Below, piece after piece: positions 17,840 to 25,596 of a stretch of 64,000 nucleotides of DNA; position 1 is the first letter of the stretch, and each line of letters begins with the position of its first letter. The position numbers and the translations under genes are program-made. The DNA comes from Methanoculleus caldifontis (lineage in GTDB: Archaea > Halobacteriota > Methanomicrobia > Methanomicrobiales > Methanoculleaceae): assembly GCF_032842345.1 (NCBI RefSeq), contig NZ_WBKO01000001.1, forward strand, positions 1,302,001-1,366,000, written 5' to 3'. The notes under the pieces were generated by a model. That model had not been told where the DNA came from. It did not search any database and saw nothing but the letters and a program-made list of their open reading frames with translations.

Positions 17840-19840
17840 TTATTCCGGGATCCGGTAGATCTGGACGCCGTCCGCGTCGTAGATGAGTTCGAGCGCTTCC
17901 GTCGGGAGCGAGACCCGGTAGCGATCGCGCTCGCTCTCGCCCACGTACAGCAGGGTGGCGTTGTACGCCCGCGCAAGGTCCAGGGTTCTCGACGGTTGTT
18001 CGTAGATCGTCCGGACATCGGCGCTCCGCTGGCCTACCCGCCCCTCGTCTCCCCGCCACATATGCTCGTGGAACGGCATCCCGATGATCGCAGGGATTCC
18101 CGTGAACGACGAGATCCGGGAGTAGTAGGTGTAATCCCCGCCCTCCGCCTCGACGAGGATGTGGTCGCCGGGAAGGTCCCTGAGGAACGCGATCGCCGCC
18201 GCGTCTCCCGGGTGCGCTCCTTCGAGATATGCCGAGCCGTCGAGGGTACGGCTCCCGTAGCCGAAATCGATGTTGATCGCAAAGGGCGCGGCGAGGAGGA
18301 GAAGCACCGCGAGGGCCGGCAGCATCCTCTCCGTCCCGGCAGGCATGCGCCGGCCGCCCCCGGCGCCCCGGAGCCACTCCCCGATGACGGCAAGGCTCGC
18401 CGTCCCGAGGAGGAACCAGGCGGGAAGGTAGAACTTGAAGATCGTGTTCATCCGGTAGTATACCTCCCCCATGTTGTCCACGAGGTAGACGAGCTCGGTC
18501 GCAAGGATGATCGAAAGACCGAGGACGGCGAGCGTGTCGGTGGCTGCGAACCGGCGGCGGGCGAGGAGGTAGACCAGCGGGACGGCGGCGAGTGCTGCCG
18601 CCGGGTAGCCGGCGAGGACGAACGGCACGGCGACGGCAAGGAGGTAGGGGCGTTCCCTGATATCGGGGGCGCAGGAGGCGACGAGGATCGCGAGGAAGAA
18701 CCCGTGGACCAGCAGGAACTCTACCGGTGCGGAGGGCGCCGGGACAAGCCCGATCCCCCCGATGCCGGGGCTGTTCAGCTGCAGGTAGAACGGGAGATAG
18801 GCCGCTATCGCGAGCGGCGGCACCGCCGCAAGCACCATCCACGACCGCTCTCCATCGAACGCGAAGTTGCCGTAGCGCCGCCATACGAGGAGGCCGAAGA
18901 CGAGCGTGACCGGCGCGTAGACGAGCACGTCCCAGGAGTTGAACCCGGGCATCGAGCCGAGGCTGACGGCGGCAAGTCCGCAGAGGAGCGCCCTTCCCCG
19001 CATGGAGAGGGTCCCCCATCGCATATAGGCAAAGACCAGGAGGAAGATCAGGAACCCCTGGTTGAAGAAACTCATGACGTGCGGGTGGACGTCGCCCCAG
19101 AGCATCGAGAAGATGGGATACTCGTTGATGGTGTTCTCTATCGTCCGGGTGCTTCCCCAGAGGACGTCGAACCATGAGTCGCCGATGACGATGTGGTAGA
19201 TCGCGGATGGGTTCGGGATGAAGAGCGCGAGCACCGGGAGCCACCGGTGGCGGTCGAGGAGGAGATGGCCGAGAGCGTAGAGCGCGACGACCGAGAGGCC
19301 GAGCACCGTCGGGAGGGCGAGGTTGAAGGTGACCGTCGACGGCACGCCGGCGACGAGGCCGAGCGCCCCGTTCATCCAGTAGCCGAGGTAGTAGTAGACG
19401 TCGAGCGTCCCCCCCGCGTACCAGGGGTCGAGGGGCGGGACGGTCGGCTGCCGCATGATCGAGGCGAGGATGGCGTGATCCATGAACTTCTCGGCATAGG
19501 AGATGGTCGGATTGATCCAGCGCACCTCGAGCATGAAGAGGAAGGGGGCCAGGAAAGCAAGGTCCCAGGTGAGGGCTCCTCGCAGGCGCTCCTTCGTGTA
19601 GAACCGCCGCACCCCGGCGAGGGCGGCTGCGCCCGCAAAGGGCAGGAAGGCGAGCCAGACCGGGAGGCCGAAAAGACCGCAGTACCAGGCACCGAGCGTG
19701 AAGAGGAGGGCCGATGCCGGGTACGCGGCTGCTGCTGCAAGGCTGCCGAAGGTGCGGTCGAGGGCCGGCCAGGCGCCGAGGTGGAGCACCTTGATGACGG
19801 CAAGCCAGAGCAGTACGGGAAGGATGAATTCACCCGTCAA
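17840..19840 (-). CDS. DUF2298 polytopic membrane protein (GT-C-like)
   Basis: A 666-residue, strongly hydrophobic protein of the DUF2298 (Chlor_Arch_YYY) family. Conserved loop segments include EVRWINPTISYAEKFMDHAI, PPLDPWYAGGTLDVYYYLGY and MLWGDVHPHVMSFFNQGFL; the acidic/aromatic first loop and many transmembrane helices resemble GT-C glycosyltransferases using lipid-phosphate sugars. No family member has an established reaction to my knowledge. Its start overlaps the upstream flippase-like gene by 11 bases and it ends a four-gene operon. An ancillary C-terminal soluble region (about 550-666) ends the protein. Confidence 0.88.
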   Translation of the reverse strand: MTGEFILPVLLWLAVIKVLHLGAWPALDRTFGSLAAAAAYPASALLFTLGAWYCGLFGLPVWLAFLPFAGAAALAGVRRFYTKERLRGALTWDLAFLAPFLFMLEVRWINPTISYAEKFMDHAILASIMRQPTVPPLDPWYAGGTLDVYYYLGYWMNGALGLVAGVPSTVTFNLALPTVLGLSVVALYALGHLLLDRHRWLPVLALFIPNPSAIYHIVIGDSWFDVLWGSTRTIENTINEYPIFSMLWGDVHPHVMSFFNQGFLIFLLVFAYMRWGTLSMRGRALLCGLAAVSLGSMPGFNSWDVLVYAPVTLVFGLLVWRRYGNFAFDGERSWMVLAAVPPLAIAAYLPFYLQLNSPGIGGIGLVPAPSAPVEFLLVHGFFLAILVASCAPDIRERPYLLAVAVPFVLAGYPAAALAAVPLVYLLARRRFAATDTLAVLGLSIILATELVYLVDNMGEVYYRMNTIFKFYLPAWFLLGTASLAVIGEWLRGAGGGRRMPAGTERMLPALAVLLLLAAPFAINIDFGYGSRTLDGSAYLEGAHPGDAAAIAFLRDLPGDHILVEAEGGDYTYYSRISSFTGIPAIIGMPFHEHMWRGDEGRVGQRSADVRTIYEQPSRTLDLARAYNATLLYVGESERDRYRVSLPTEALELIYDADGVQIYRIPE

Positions 19841-20810
19841 TACGCTCCTCCTTCTCGATCTCGCGGTTGAATACCCGCTTTAAGAGGTCCGCGGACCAGT
19901 CGCCGAAGTAGTAGATCGACCCGACGCCCCCGACGAGCGTGACCAGGTTCTTGATGAGGTGGTCGACGACCGCGATCAGCGTCGCGGTGGCCGCCGGCAT
20001 TCCCGCGAGGCCCAGGGTCAGCGCGAGCGCGAGTTCATAGGTCCCGACGCCTCCCGGCGTGATCGGGACCGCCTTGACCAGGTTGCCGATGACGATCGCG
20101 AGCACGACGACGGCGAACGCGACCGTCTCCTGGAACATCAGGACGACCGCGTAGCAGACCAGCACGTCGACGAGCCATATGAGGAGCGAGGACCCGCTGA
20201 GCATGGCGAGCGCCCGGGGGTGGAGGGAGGCCCGCTTCACCTCGTCGAGCATCCCCTGGACGGCGACCACGATGCGGTTCCCCGACTTCATCCTGCCCGA
20301 CCAGAGGAGCACCACGAAGAAGACGCCGCCTGCGGCGAAGGGGACGATGATGGCCGTGATGAACCAGTCGGGGACGTTTAAGACCGCGAGGACGAACGGA
20401 AGGGCTATAGCGCCGAGCACCGCGATCATCAGGATATCGAAGACGCGCTCGACGATGAGGGACGAGAACCCCTGCGAGTAGGTGGCGTCGTCCTCGTGCT
20501 TGAGGATGAGCATCCGCACGAAGTCGCCGAGACGTGCGGGGACGATGAGGTTCGCCGTCTGGGAGATGAAGATGCAGGCGGTCGAGAACGTGAGGGTCTT
20601 ACGGATATCCAGTCCTCGCAGGATGAACTGATACCGGTATCCGCGGAGGACCCACGCGAGGATGCAGATCCCGACGCCGGCAAAGAGGTAGGGCACCACG
20701 GCGTGCTCGAGCGTCAGCAGGAGGTCGTCCCAGACGCGGTAGAGCATGTAAGCGAGGATCCCGACCGCGATCAGGGTGGGGATGACGATGGCACTAACCT
20801 TTTTCCACAT
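19830..20810 (-). CDS. Flippase-like membrane protein (LPG synthase TM-domain family, UPF0104)
   Basis: A 326-residue membrane protein of the lysylphosphatidylglycerol-synthase transmembrane family. Signatures include LRGYRYQFILRGLDI near residue 60, VPARLGDFVRMLILKHE, and ITPGGVGTYELALALTLGLAG near 250. Relatives (AglD/AglR neighbourhoods in haloarchaea) are suspected to act in moving or using lipid-linked sugars. It overlaps both neighbours (17 bases with the GT2 gene, 11 with DUF2298). Confidence 0.86.
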   Translation of the reverse strand: MWKKVSAIVIPTLIAVGILAYMLYRVWDDLLLTLEHAVVPYLFAGVGICILAWVLRGYRYQFILRGLDIRKTLTFSTACIFISQTANLIVPARLGDFVRMLILKHEDDATYSQGFSSLIVERVFDILMIAVLGAIALPFVLAVLNVPDWFITAIIVPFAAGGVFFVVLLWSGRMKSGNRIVVAVQGMLDEVKRASLHPRALAMLSGSSLLIWLVDVLVCYAVVLMFQETVAFAVVVLAIVIGNLVKAVPITPGGVGTYELALALTLGLAGMPAATATLIAVVDHLIKNLVTLVGGVGSIYYFGDWSADLLKRVFNREIEKEERIDG

Positions 20811-21513
20811 GGAGGCGCCACCAGAGGCGAAGAATCGCCGATCCCATCTCGACGACGTCTTTTCTACGCACGGTCGTTCCTTCTCCCTGCTGCCATCGCA
20901 CCGGGAACTCCCGTACCCGGTAGCCGCTCTTCTGCGCCCGCACGAGCACCTCGGTGTCCCAGAACCAGTGGTCCGCTGTCACCGACGGGATCATGGAGAG
21001 AAGGCGGTCCCGCCGGAACGCTTTGAACCCGCACTGGTGGTCGTAGAGGCTGCTCCCGAGGATCGTCCGGACAAGCATGTTGTAGCCCCGGCTTGCGATC
21101 TCCCGTCCGCCGCTCCGGACGATCTTACTCTCGGGGAGGAGGCGGGAGCCTGTCGCAATATCGTAGCCCTCGCGGACGGCGTCGACAAGTTCGGCGAGGT
21201 GCTCCATATCGGTGGCAAGGTCGACGTCGTAGTAGCAGACGATCGATCCCCGGGCTCCGGCGAGAGCGCGGTTGAGCGCCCGGCCCCTGCCGAGCCGCTC
21301 GTCGGCATGAAACAGGCGAACCCGGGGGTCTTTCGCCTCGTAGTCCCTGACGAACTCCATGCTCCCGTCGGTGCTCCCGTCCTCGGCGACGATCAGCTCA
21401 AAACCTCCCGGCGCGATCGCCTCGAGCGTCTCAAGCGACCGCGGTATAGCGGCCCTGAGCGCCGCAAGGTCGTTGTAGACCGGCAGGACGGCGCTTACCT
21501 CGACTTCACGCAT
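20794..21513 (-). CDS. Family 2 glycosyltransferase (dolichyl-phosphate-sugar synthase type)
   Basis: A 239-residue GT-A fold enzyme. AVLPVYNDLAALRAAIPRSL opens the nucleotide-sugar domain; IVAEDGSTDGSM and YYDVDLATDMEHLAEL carry the acidic metal-binding positions; YDHQCGFKAFRRDRLL and DTEVLVRAQKSGYRVREFPV are typical of dolichyl-phosphate hexosyltransferases. No C-terminal membrane helices. ATG 21513 is chosen because GAGGT lies 7 bases upstream; it overlaps the FAD-protein stop by 8 bases. It probably charges dolichyl phosphate for the neighbouring GT-C-like enzyme. Confidence 0.88.
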   Translation of the reverse strand: MREVEVSAVLPVYNDLAALRAAIPRSLETLEAIAPGGFELIVAEDGSTDGSMEFVRDYEAKDPRVRLFHADERLGRGRALNRALAGARGSIVCYYDVDLATDMEHLAELVDAVREGYDIATGSRLLPESKIVRSGGREIASRGYNMLVRTILGSSLYDHQCGFKAFRRDRLLSMIPSVTADHWFWDTEVLVRAQKSGYRVREFPVRWQQGEGTTVRRKDVVEMGSAILRLWWRLHVEKG

Positions 21514-22738
21514 CCGGGTACCTCGCAAGAACCCGTTCTGCCACTTCCTGCCCGGCGACGACCGAACCGTTCATGCTCCGTTCCGGGTAGTTCGGAGGGC
21601 TGAACATCCCGGCGAGGAAGAGCCCGTGCTTCTCGTAGGGAGGCAGGCGGTCGCGGAGGCCGGTCGTGTAGACCGGGCCTGCGTACGGGTCGACGGCGAG
21701 CCGGTGCCAGTGAACCTCGCGTTCGCTGACGGAGAACCGCCGGCAGAAGTCCGCGAGCATCGACCGCTCAAACTTGTCGGGGAGCCGGCCGGAGAAGTAG
21801 GACGCGAGGTAGACGAGGTGCTCGCCGTACCACTCGAGCGGGGCGAAGTTGGTGTGCGAGACCACCGCGCCGTAGGGGGCCGGATCCTTCATGTTCAGCC
21901 AGTATATGCCGTCGGTCACGTCCCGGTCGAGCGCGAGCGTCATGCAGGCGGCGCCCTGGTAGGGGACCCGGGGGATATCGAGGCCGGCGAGATCCGCAGT
22001 CATCTGCGGGGGGAGCGTCGAGATGACGCAGTCGTAGGCCTCGCCGTTGACGAGCCAGCTCCCGCCCGCCCGCCGGATCTCCTCGACAGGGGAGTCGAGC
22101 ATGATGGACCCACCCTGTCCCGCCACCTCCTCCTGGAGCCGGGCGATGAGGTGCTGGAACCCTCCCTTCAGGTAGCCCAGGCGCTCGCCCCCGGTGCCCC
22201 GGTTCGAGCGGATCGCGATGCGGGATATGAGCCAGGCGGCCGAGACCTCCTCGCGTCGGTCCCCGAACTTGCTCTTCAGGAGCGGTTCGAAGAACGAGGC
22301 ATAGATGCCGGCACCGAGGTTGTCCAGGATGAACTCCTTCGCGGTGATCCCGTCGAGTGCGGAGACGTCGAACCGCCGGGATTGGAGAGTCAGGAGGCCG
22401 AGACGGGCCTTCTCGGCGATTGTGAGGTGGGGATAGCGCAGGATCTCAACCGGGGTGGTGAGTGGGTGGATGGCACCGTTGATATGGTAGCCGGTGGTGC
22501 CCTGGAGCCATTCCAGCCGGTCGGCCACCTGCAGCCTCTCGAAGAGGTCGAGCAGGGCGGTATCGCCGGCGAAGCAATGGTGGTAGTACTCCTCGATCCA
22601 GTAGTCACCGATCCGGTATGAGCCGAGGCAGCCGCCTGCGATGTGCCTCCGCTCGAGGAGATCGACCTGGTGTCTGCCGGCGAGCTCGAGAGCCGAGACC
22701 AGGCCGCATACTCCTCCCCCCACAATGCAGATCTTCAT
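21506..22738 (-). CDS. FAD/NAD(P)-dependent oxidoreductase (amine-oxidase/protoporphyrinogen-oxidase-like)
   Basis: A 410-residue flavoprotein. The N-terminal dinucleotide motif CIVGGGVCGLVSALELAG and the following ERRHIAGGCLGSYRIGDYWIEEYYHH fit the UDP-galactopyranose-mutase/protoporphyrinogen-oxidase branch; GLFLAGMFSPPNYPERSMNG near the C-terminus is the second FAD contact. As first gene of an operon with GT2, flippase-like and DUF2298 proteins, it probably modifies a lipid or sugar precursor. The substrate is unknown. Confidence 0.85.
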   Translation of the reverse strand: MKICIVGGGVCGLVSALELAGRHQVDLLERRHIAGGCLGSYRIGDYWIEEYYHHCFAGDTALLDLFERLQVADRLEWLQGTTGYHINGAIHPLTTPVEILRYPHLTIAEKARLGLLTLQSRRFDVSALDGITAKEFILDNLGAGIYASFFEPLLKSKFGDRREEVSAAWLISRIAIRSNRGTGGERLGYLKGGFQHLIARLQEEVAGQGGSIMLDSPVEEIRRAGGSWLVNGEAYDCVISTLPPQMTADLAGLDIPRVPYQGAACMTLALDRDVTDGIYWLNMKDPAPYGAVVSHTNFAPLEWYGEHLVYLASYFSGRLPDKFERSMLADFCRRFSVSEREVHWHRLAVDPYAGPVYTTGLRDRLPPYEKHGLFLAGMFSPPNYPERSMNGSVVAGQEVAERVLARYPDA

Positions 22739-22759
22739 TGCTCACCACTATGTCTGGGA

Positions 22760-22790
22760 ATTATAAGAACACTTTTGAGTAATAAAGTAT
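22760..22790 (-). promoter_or_regulatory. Promoter of the FAD/GT2/DUF2298 operon
   Basis: On the minus strand TACTTTATTA (about 22780-22790) and TCTTATAATT (about 22761-22771) are TATA-like words 25-50 bases before ATG 22738. Confidence 0.4.
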
Positions 22791-22797
22791 ACAACGT

Positions 22798-22808
22798 CTT
22801 TATACATA
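22798..22808 (+). promoter_or_regulatory. TATA box of cetZ
   Basis: CTTTATACATA lies about 46 bases before the cetZ start. Expected initiation is near 22830, followed by the GAGGGTGTG ribosome site at 22838-22846. The region is shared with the divergent FAD-protein promoter. Confidence 0.5.
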
Positions 22809-22853
22809 AACGTCGATATTATTGATTAGTCCAATATGAGGGTGTGAAGCTGG

Positions 22854-24020
22854 ATGAGGGTCTTCTTCATAGGATTCGGACAGGCTGGGGGCAAAATTGT
22901 CGATATGTTCATCGAACAAGACAAACGAATGCAGACCCAGAATTTCAGAGGTATCGCAGTAAACACAGCACGAACGGACCTGATGGGGCTTAAAAACATC
23001 GAGCTCAAGGACCGGCTGCTGATCGGGCAGACCGTGGTCAAAGGCCACGGTGTCGGGACCGATAACGTGACCGGGGCACGGGTGACCGCCGACGAGATCG
23101 ACGCCATCATCAACGCCATCGATTCGAGAGGCACCCATGACATCGACGCTTTCGTCATCATCGCCGGCCTCGGCGGTGGAACGGGTTCCGGTGGTTCGCC
23201 GGTTCTCGCCCGGCACTTGAAGCGCATCTACCGGGAACCGGTCTATGCCATCGGGATCCTGCCCGCTCCCGAGGAGGGTCGGCTCTACTCCTATAATGCG
23301 GCCCGCTCGCTGAGCACTCTGGTGAATGAGGCGGATAATACCTTCATCTTCGACAACAGTGCCTGGAAGAATGAGGGAGAAAGTGTCAAGGATGCCTATA
23401 ACAGGTTGAACGACGAGATCGTCCGGCGGTTCGGTGTGCTCTTCCGCGCAGGCGAGGTCGGCAAGGCAGGCATCGGTGAGATGGTCGTCGACTCAAGCGA
23501 GGTCATCAATACCCTGCGCGGCGGCGGAATCAGCACCATCGGATACGCTATCAGCGAGAAGGTCAGCCCCCGCACGAAGCAGAACCAGGGGCTTCTCTCC
23601 GGCCTCCGGCGGAGAAAGGAGAAGACCGAGGAGGTGCTGACCGGAGAGGACAAGTCGGCGAAGATCATCGCTCTCGTCAGGCGCGCCATGCTCGGCCGCC
23701 TCACCCTGCCGTGCGACTACTCGACGGCGGAGCGGGGTCTCGTCCTTCTTGCCGGGCCGCCGGACGAGATGGACCGGAAGGGCGTCGAGAAGTCGAAGAG
23801 CTGGGTTGAGGAGAACATCGCCGGCGTCGAGGTGCGTGGCGGCGATTACCCGGTGCAGAGCGACTATGTCGCCGCAGTGGTGGTCCTTGCGACGATCGGG
23901 AACGCCCCCCGGATCACGGACCTTCTTGAGATTGCAAAAGCCACAAAGGAAGATGTCATTAAATCGAAGGAGAAGCGCTCGACCATGTTTGATGATGGGA
24001 TCGAGCCGCTGTTTGAGTGA
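22854..24020 (+). CDS. cetZ: CetZ-type tubulin/FtsZ superfamily GTPase
   Basis: A 388-residue cytoskeletal GTPase. FFIGFGQAGGKIVDMFI is the T1 nucleotide loop, NTARTDL the T3 region, and GLGGGTGSGGSPVLARHL the tubulin signature T4 loop; the NEADNTFIFDNSAW segment matches the base-binding region. The tubulin-like rather than FtsZ-like pattern and lack of the standard FtsZ C-terminal motif place it with CetZ proteins, which control cell shape and motility in haloarchaea. It is followed after 9 bases by a secreted coiled-coil protein gene, probably co-transcribed. Confidence 0.88.
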   Translation: MRVFFIGFGQAGGKIVDMFIEQDKRMQTQNFRGIAVNTARTDLMGLKNIELKDRLLIGQTVVKGHGVGTDNVTGARVTADEIDAIINAIDSRGTHDIDAFVIIAGLGGGTGSGGSPVLARHLKRIYREPVYAIGILPAPEEGRLYSYNAARSLSTLVNEADNTFIFDNSAWKNEGESVKDAYNRLNDEIVRRFGVLFRAGEVGKAGIGEMVVDSSEVINTLRGGGISTIGYAISEKVSPRTKQNQGLLSGLRRRKEKTEEVLTGEDKSAKIIALVRRAMLGRLTLPCDYSTAERGLVLLAGPPDEMDRKGVEKSKSWVEENIAGVEVRGGDYPVQSDYVAAVVVLATIGNAPRITDLLEIAKATKEDVIKSKEKRSTMFDDGIEPLFE

Positions 24021-24029
24021 GGGGACGTT

Positions 24030-25127
24030 ATGAAGGCAAGCATCAGCAGATTGGCCGTCCTGTTGCTGGCACTGGTCTGCATCGTGCAGGCGGCGTCGGC
24101 TGCGGCGGGCTTCGAGGTCAAGACCGAGACCATCAACCCTGCAAGCGGGAATCTCGAGCCCGGCCAGCAGGTGACTGTACGCTACGTGCTCACCTACGAA
24201 CTGGCTACCATCAACAATGCCAACGACGAGACGTTTGAGTTCAGCACCGGGCTATCGAACCCGTCCTGGGACTTCACCATCTACCGTGACGGGGTAACCA
24301 TTCCCATTCCCAAGAGAAGCGGATACTACCCCGTCCTGACGGAGTATGAGTTCAACTACGGCGATGCCGAAACTCAGCTGGATGTTCAGTTGCGCGGGAC
24401 CGTGCCTTCGGGAGCGAGCAGTAAAATCGAGGTCGTCAAGATCCAGCAGAAGCAGGGCGACACCGTGAGGGACACCCACTCCGTGGTTCGCGATGTGGTG
24501 AGCAAGGCCCAGGTCGAGGGTTCGCTCTCCACCCAGCAGAATAACCTCAAGGCCCTGAAGGCCGACCTCGACGCCAAGGCCGCACAGGGCGTCGATACCG
24601 CTGCCGCACAGGCCAAGTACGAGGCTGCAAACCAGGCGCTTGTCAGCGCCGCATCTGCAAGCCCGTCCCAGGCGGCGAGTTACCTGACCACGGCCTCGAA
24701 GGCCATGGACGAGTCGAAGGTCCTCCTTGACAAGGCATGGACCCAGAAGGAGGTCGCAAACGCTGCAGAGAAGATCGAGTCTCTCGACGGCATGATCACC
24801 AACTTCGTGGAGAACCGTTCCATGGGCAGCGACCCGCAGGTGGTCGCTATCATGACCAAGCGGGAGAGCGCCGTCCAGTTCTACTCCCAGGCAAAGGATG
24901 CCCTGAACGCGAACAACAACTCGCTCGCGCGTTCGAAGGCAGCCGACGCCACCAATAAGGCGAACGAGGCTCTGACCGACGCGAACAGGCTCCAGGAGAA
25001 GATCAGCCAGGGATTCAGCCTGAGCGGCGACTTCCTCCTCTACATCGGTGTCGGGATCGTCCTTGTCCTTGTCATCGTGGGTGTCGTGATCTACCGGAGG
25101 AAGACCGGCTGGGACGAGCTCGGATAA
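24030..25127 (+). CDS. Secreted coiled-coil protein with C-terminal membrane anchor, next to cetZ
   Basis: 365 residues, no recognised family. Residues 1-25 are a signal peptide; about 28-160 form a beta-rich extracellular domain (EPGQQVTVRYVLTYELATI); about 165-330 are Ala-rich heptad-like helices (LSTQQNNLKALKADLDAKAA, ASPSQAASYLTTASKAMDES); about 337-357 form a single membrane helix (FLLYIGVGIVLVLVIVGVVI) followed by a short basic cytoplasmic tail, RRKTGWDELG. The tail could contact a cytoplasmic partner such as CetZ, but that is inference from gene order only. A strong T-run ends the unit. Confidence 0.8.
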   Translation: MKASISRLAVLLLALVCIVQAASAAAGFEVKTETINPASGNLEPGQQVTVRYVLTYELATINNANDETFEFSTGLSNPSWDFTIYRDGVTIPIPKRSGYYPVLTEYEFNYGDAETQLDVQLRGTVPSGASSKIEVVKIQQKQGDTVRDTHSVVRDVVSKAQVEGSLSTQQNNLKALKADLDAKAAQGVDTAAAQAKYEAANQALVSAASASPSQAASYLTTASKAMDESKVLLDKAWTQKEVANAAEKIESLDGMITNFVENRSMGSDPQVVAIMTKRESAVQFYSQAKDALNANNNSLARSKAADATNKANEALTDANRLQEKISQGFSLSGDFLLYIGVGIVLVLVIVGVVIYRRKTGWDELG

Positions 25128-25159
25128 CCCCGGTAGTAGAAACCCTCTTCCACATCCGA

Positions 25160-25172
25160 TTTTTTTATTTTT
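25160..25172 (+). terminator. U-rich terminator of the cetZ unit
   Basis: A 13-base stretch of T interrupted by one A about 33 bases after the stop codon of the coiled-coil protein gene, the strongest oligo-U tract in this part of the window. Confidence 0.6.
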
Positions 25173-25596
25173 GCACCTTCCCGTTCCGGGTTTTCAGGAC
25201 GACTCCCCGGGGAGGAGTTTTCGATCGTAAAGGGGCTAACCTCCATCTCTCTCCGGAGCGGATTGCCTCCGCGTCTCAACCCTGCGTGGCGCATCCGCGT
25301 GCCCTCTCAGCGAGTGCGGGTTCAAGCACCGCCCGGGTGCCGAGCCCGGTCTCTTCCACGGGCAGGGGCAGCCGGAGGATGAGGCGCGGACAGATCGGCA
25401 CGAACGTCTATCCGATGAGATGAAAGTGGTGCAGAAGGGCCCGCGAAGGCGGGTGGCAGCATGGCCTCGCCGGGCGGTCGTGATGGTAGAAGCGATCTTA
25501 CAGATCGACAGCATGACCTGTCGTGTCCGGCTAGAGAGGCAGCCCCGGATCCCGGTCAATGAGCCGGGAGTCTCCGGGGCTGCTGCCAGGGGAGTC
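25173..25596. other. Intergenic region, no gene recognised
   Basis: About 420 bases between convergent genes. Short open frames occur on both strands but none shows family features or a convincing start. No tRNA-like fold or clear repeat was seen. Confidence 0.4.
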
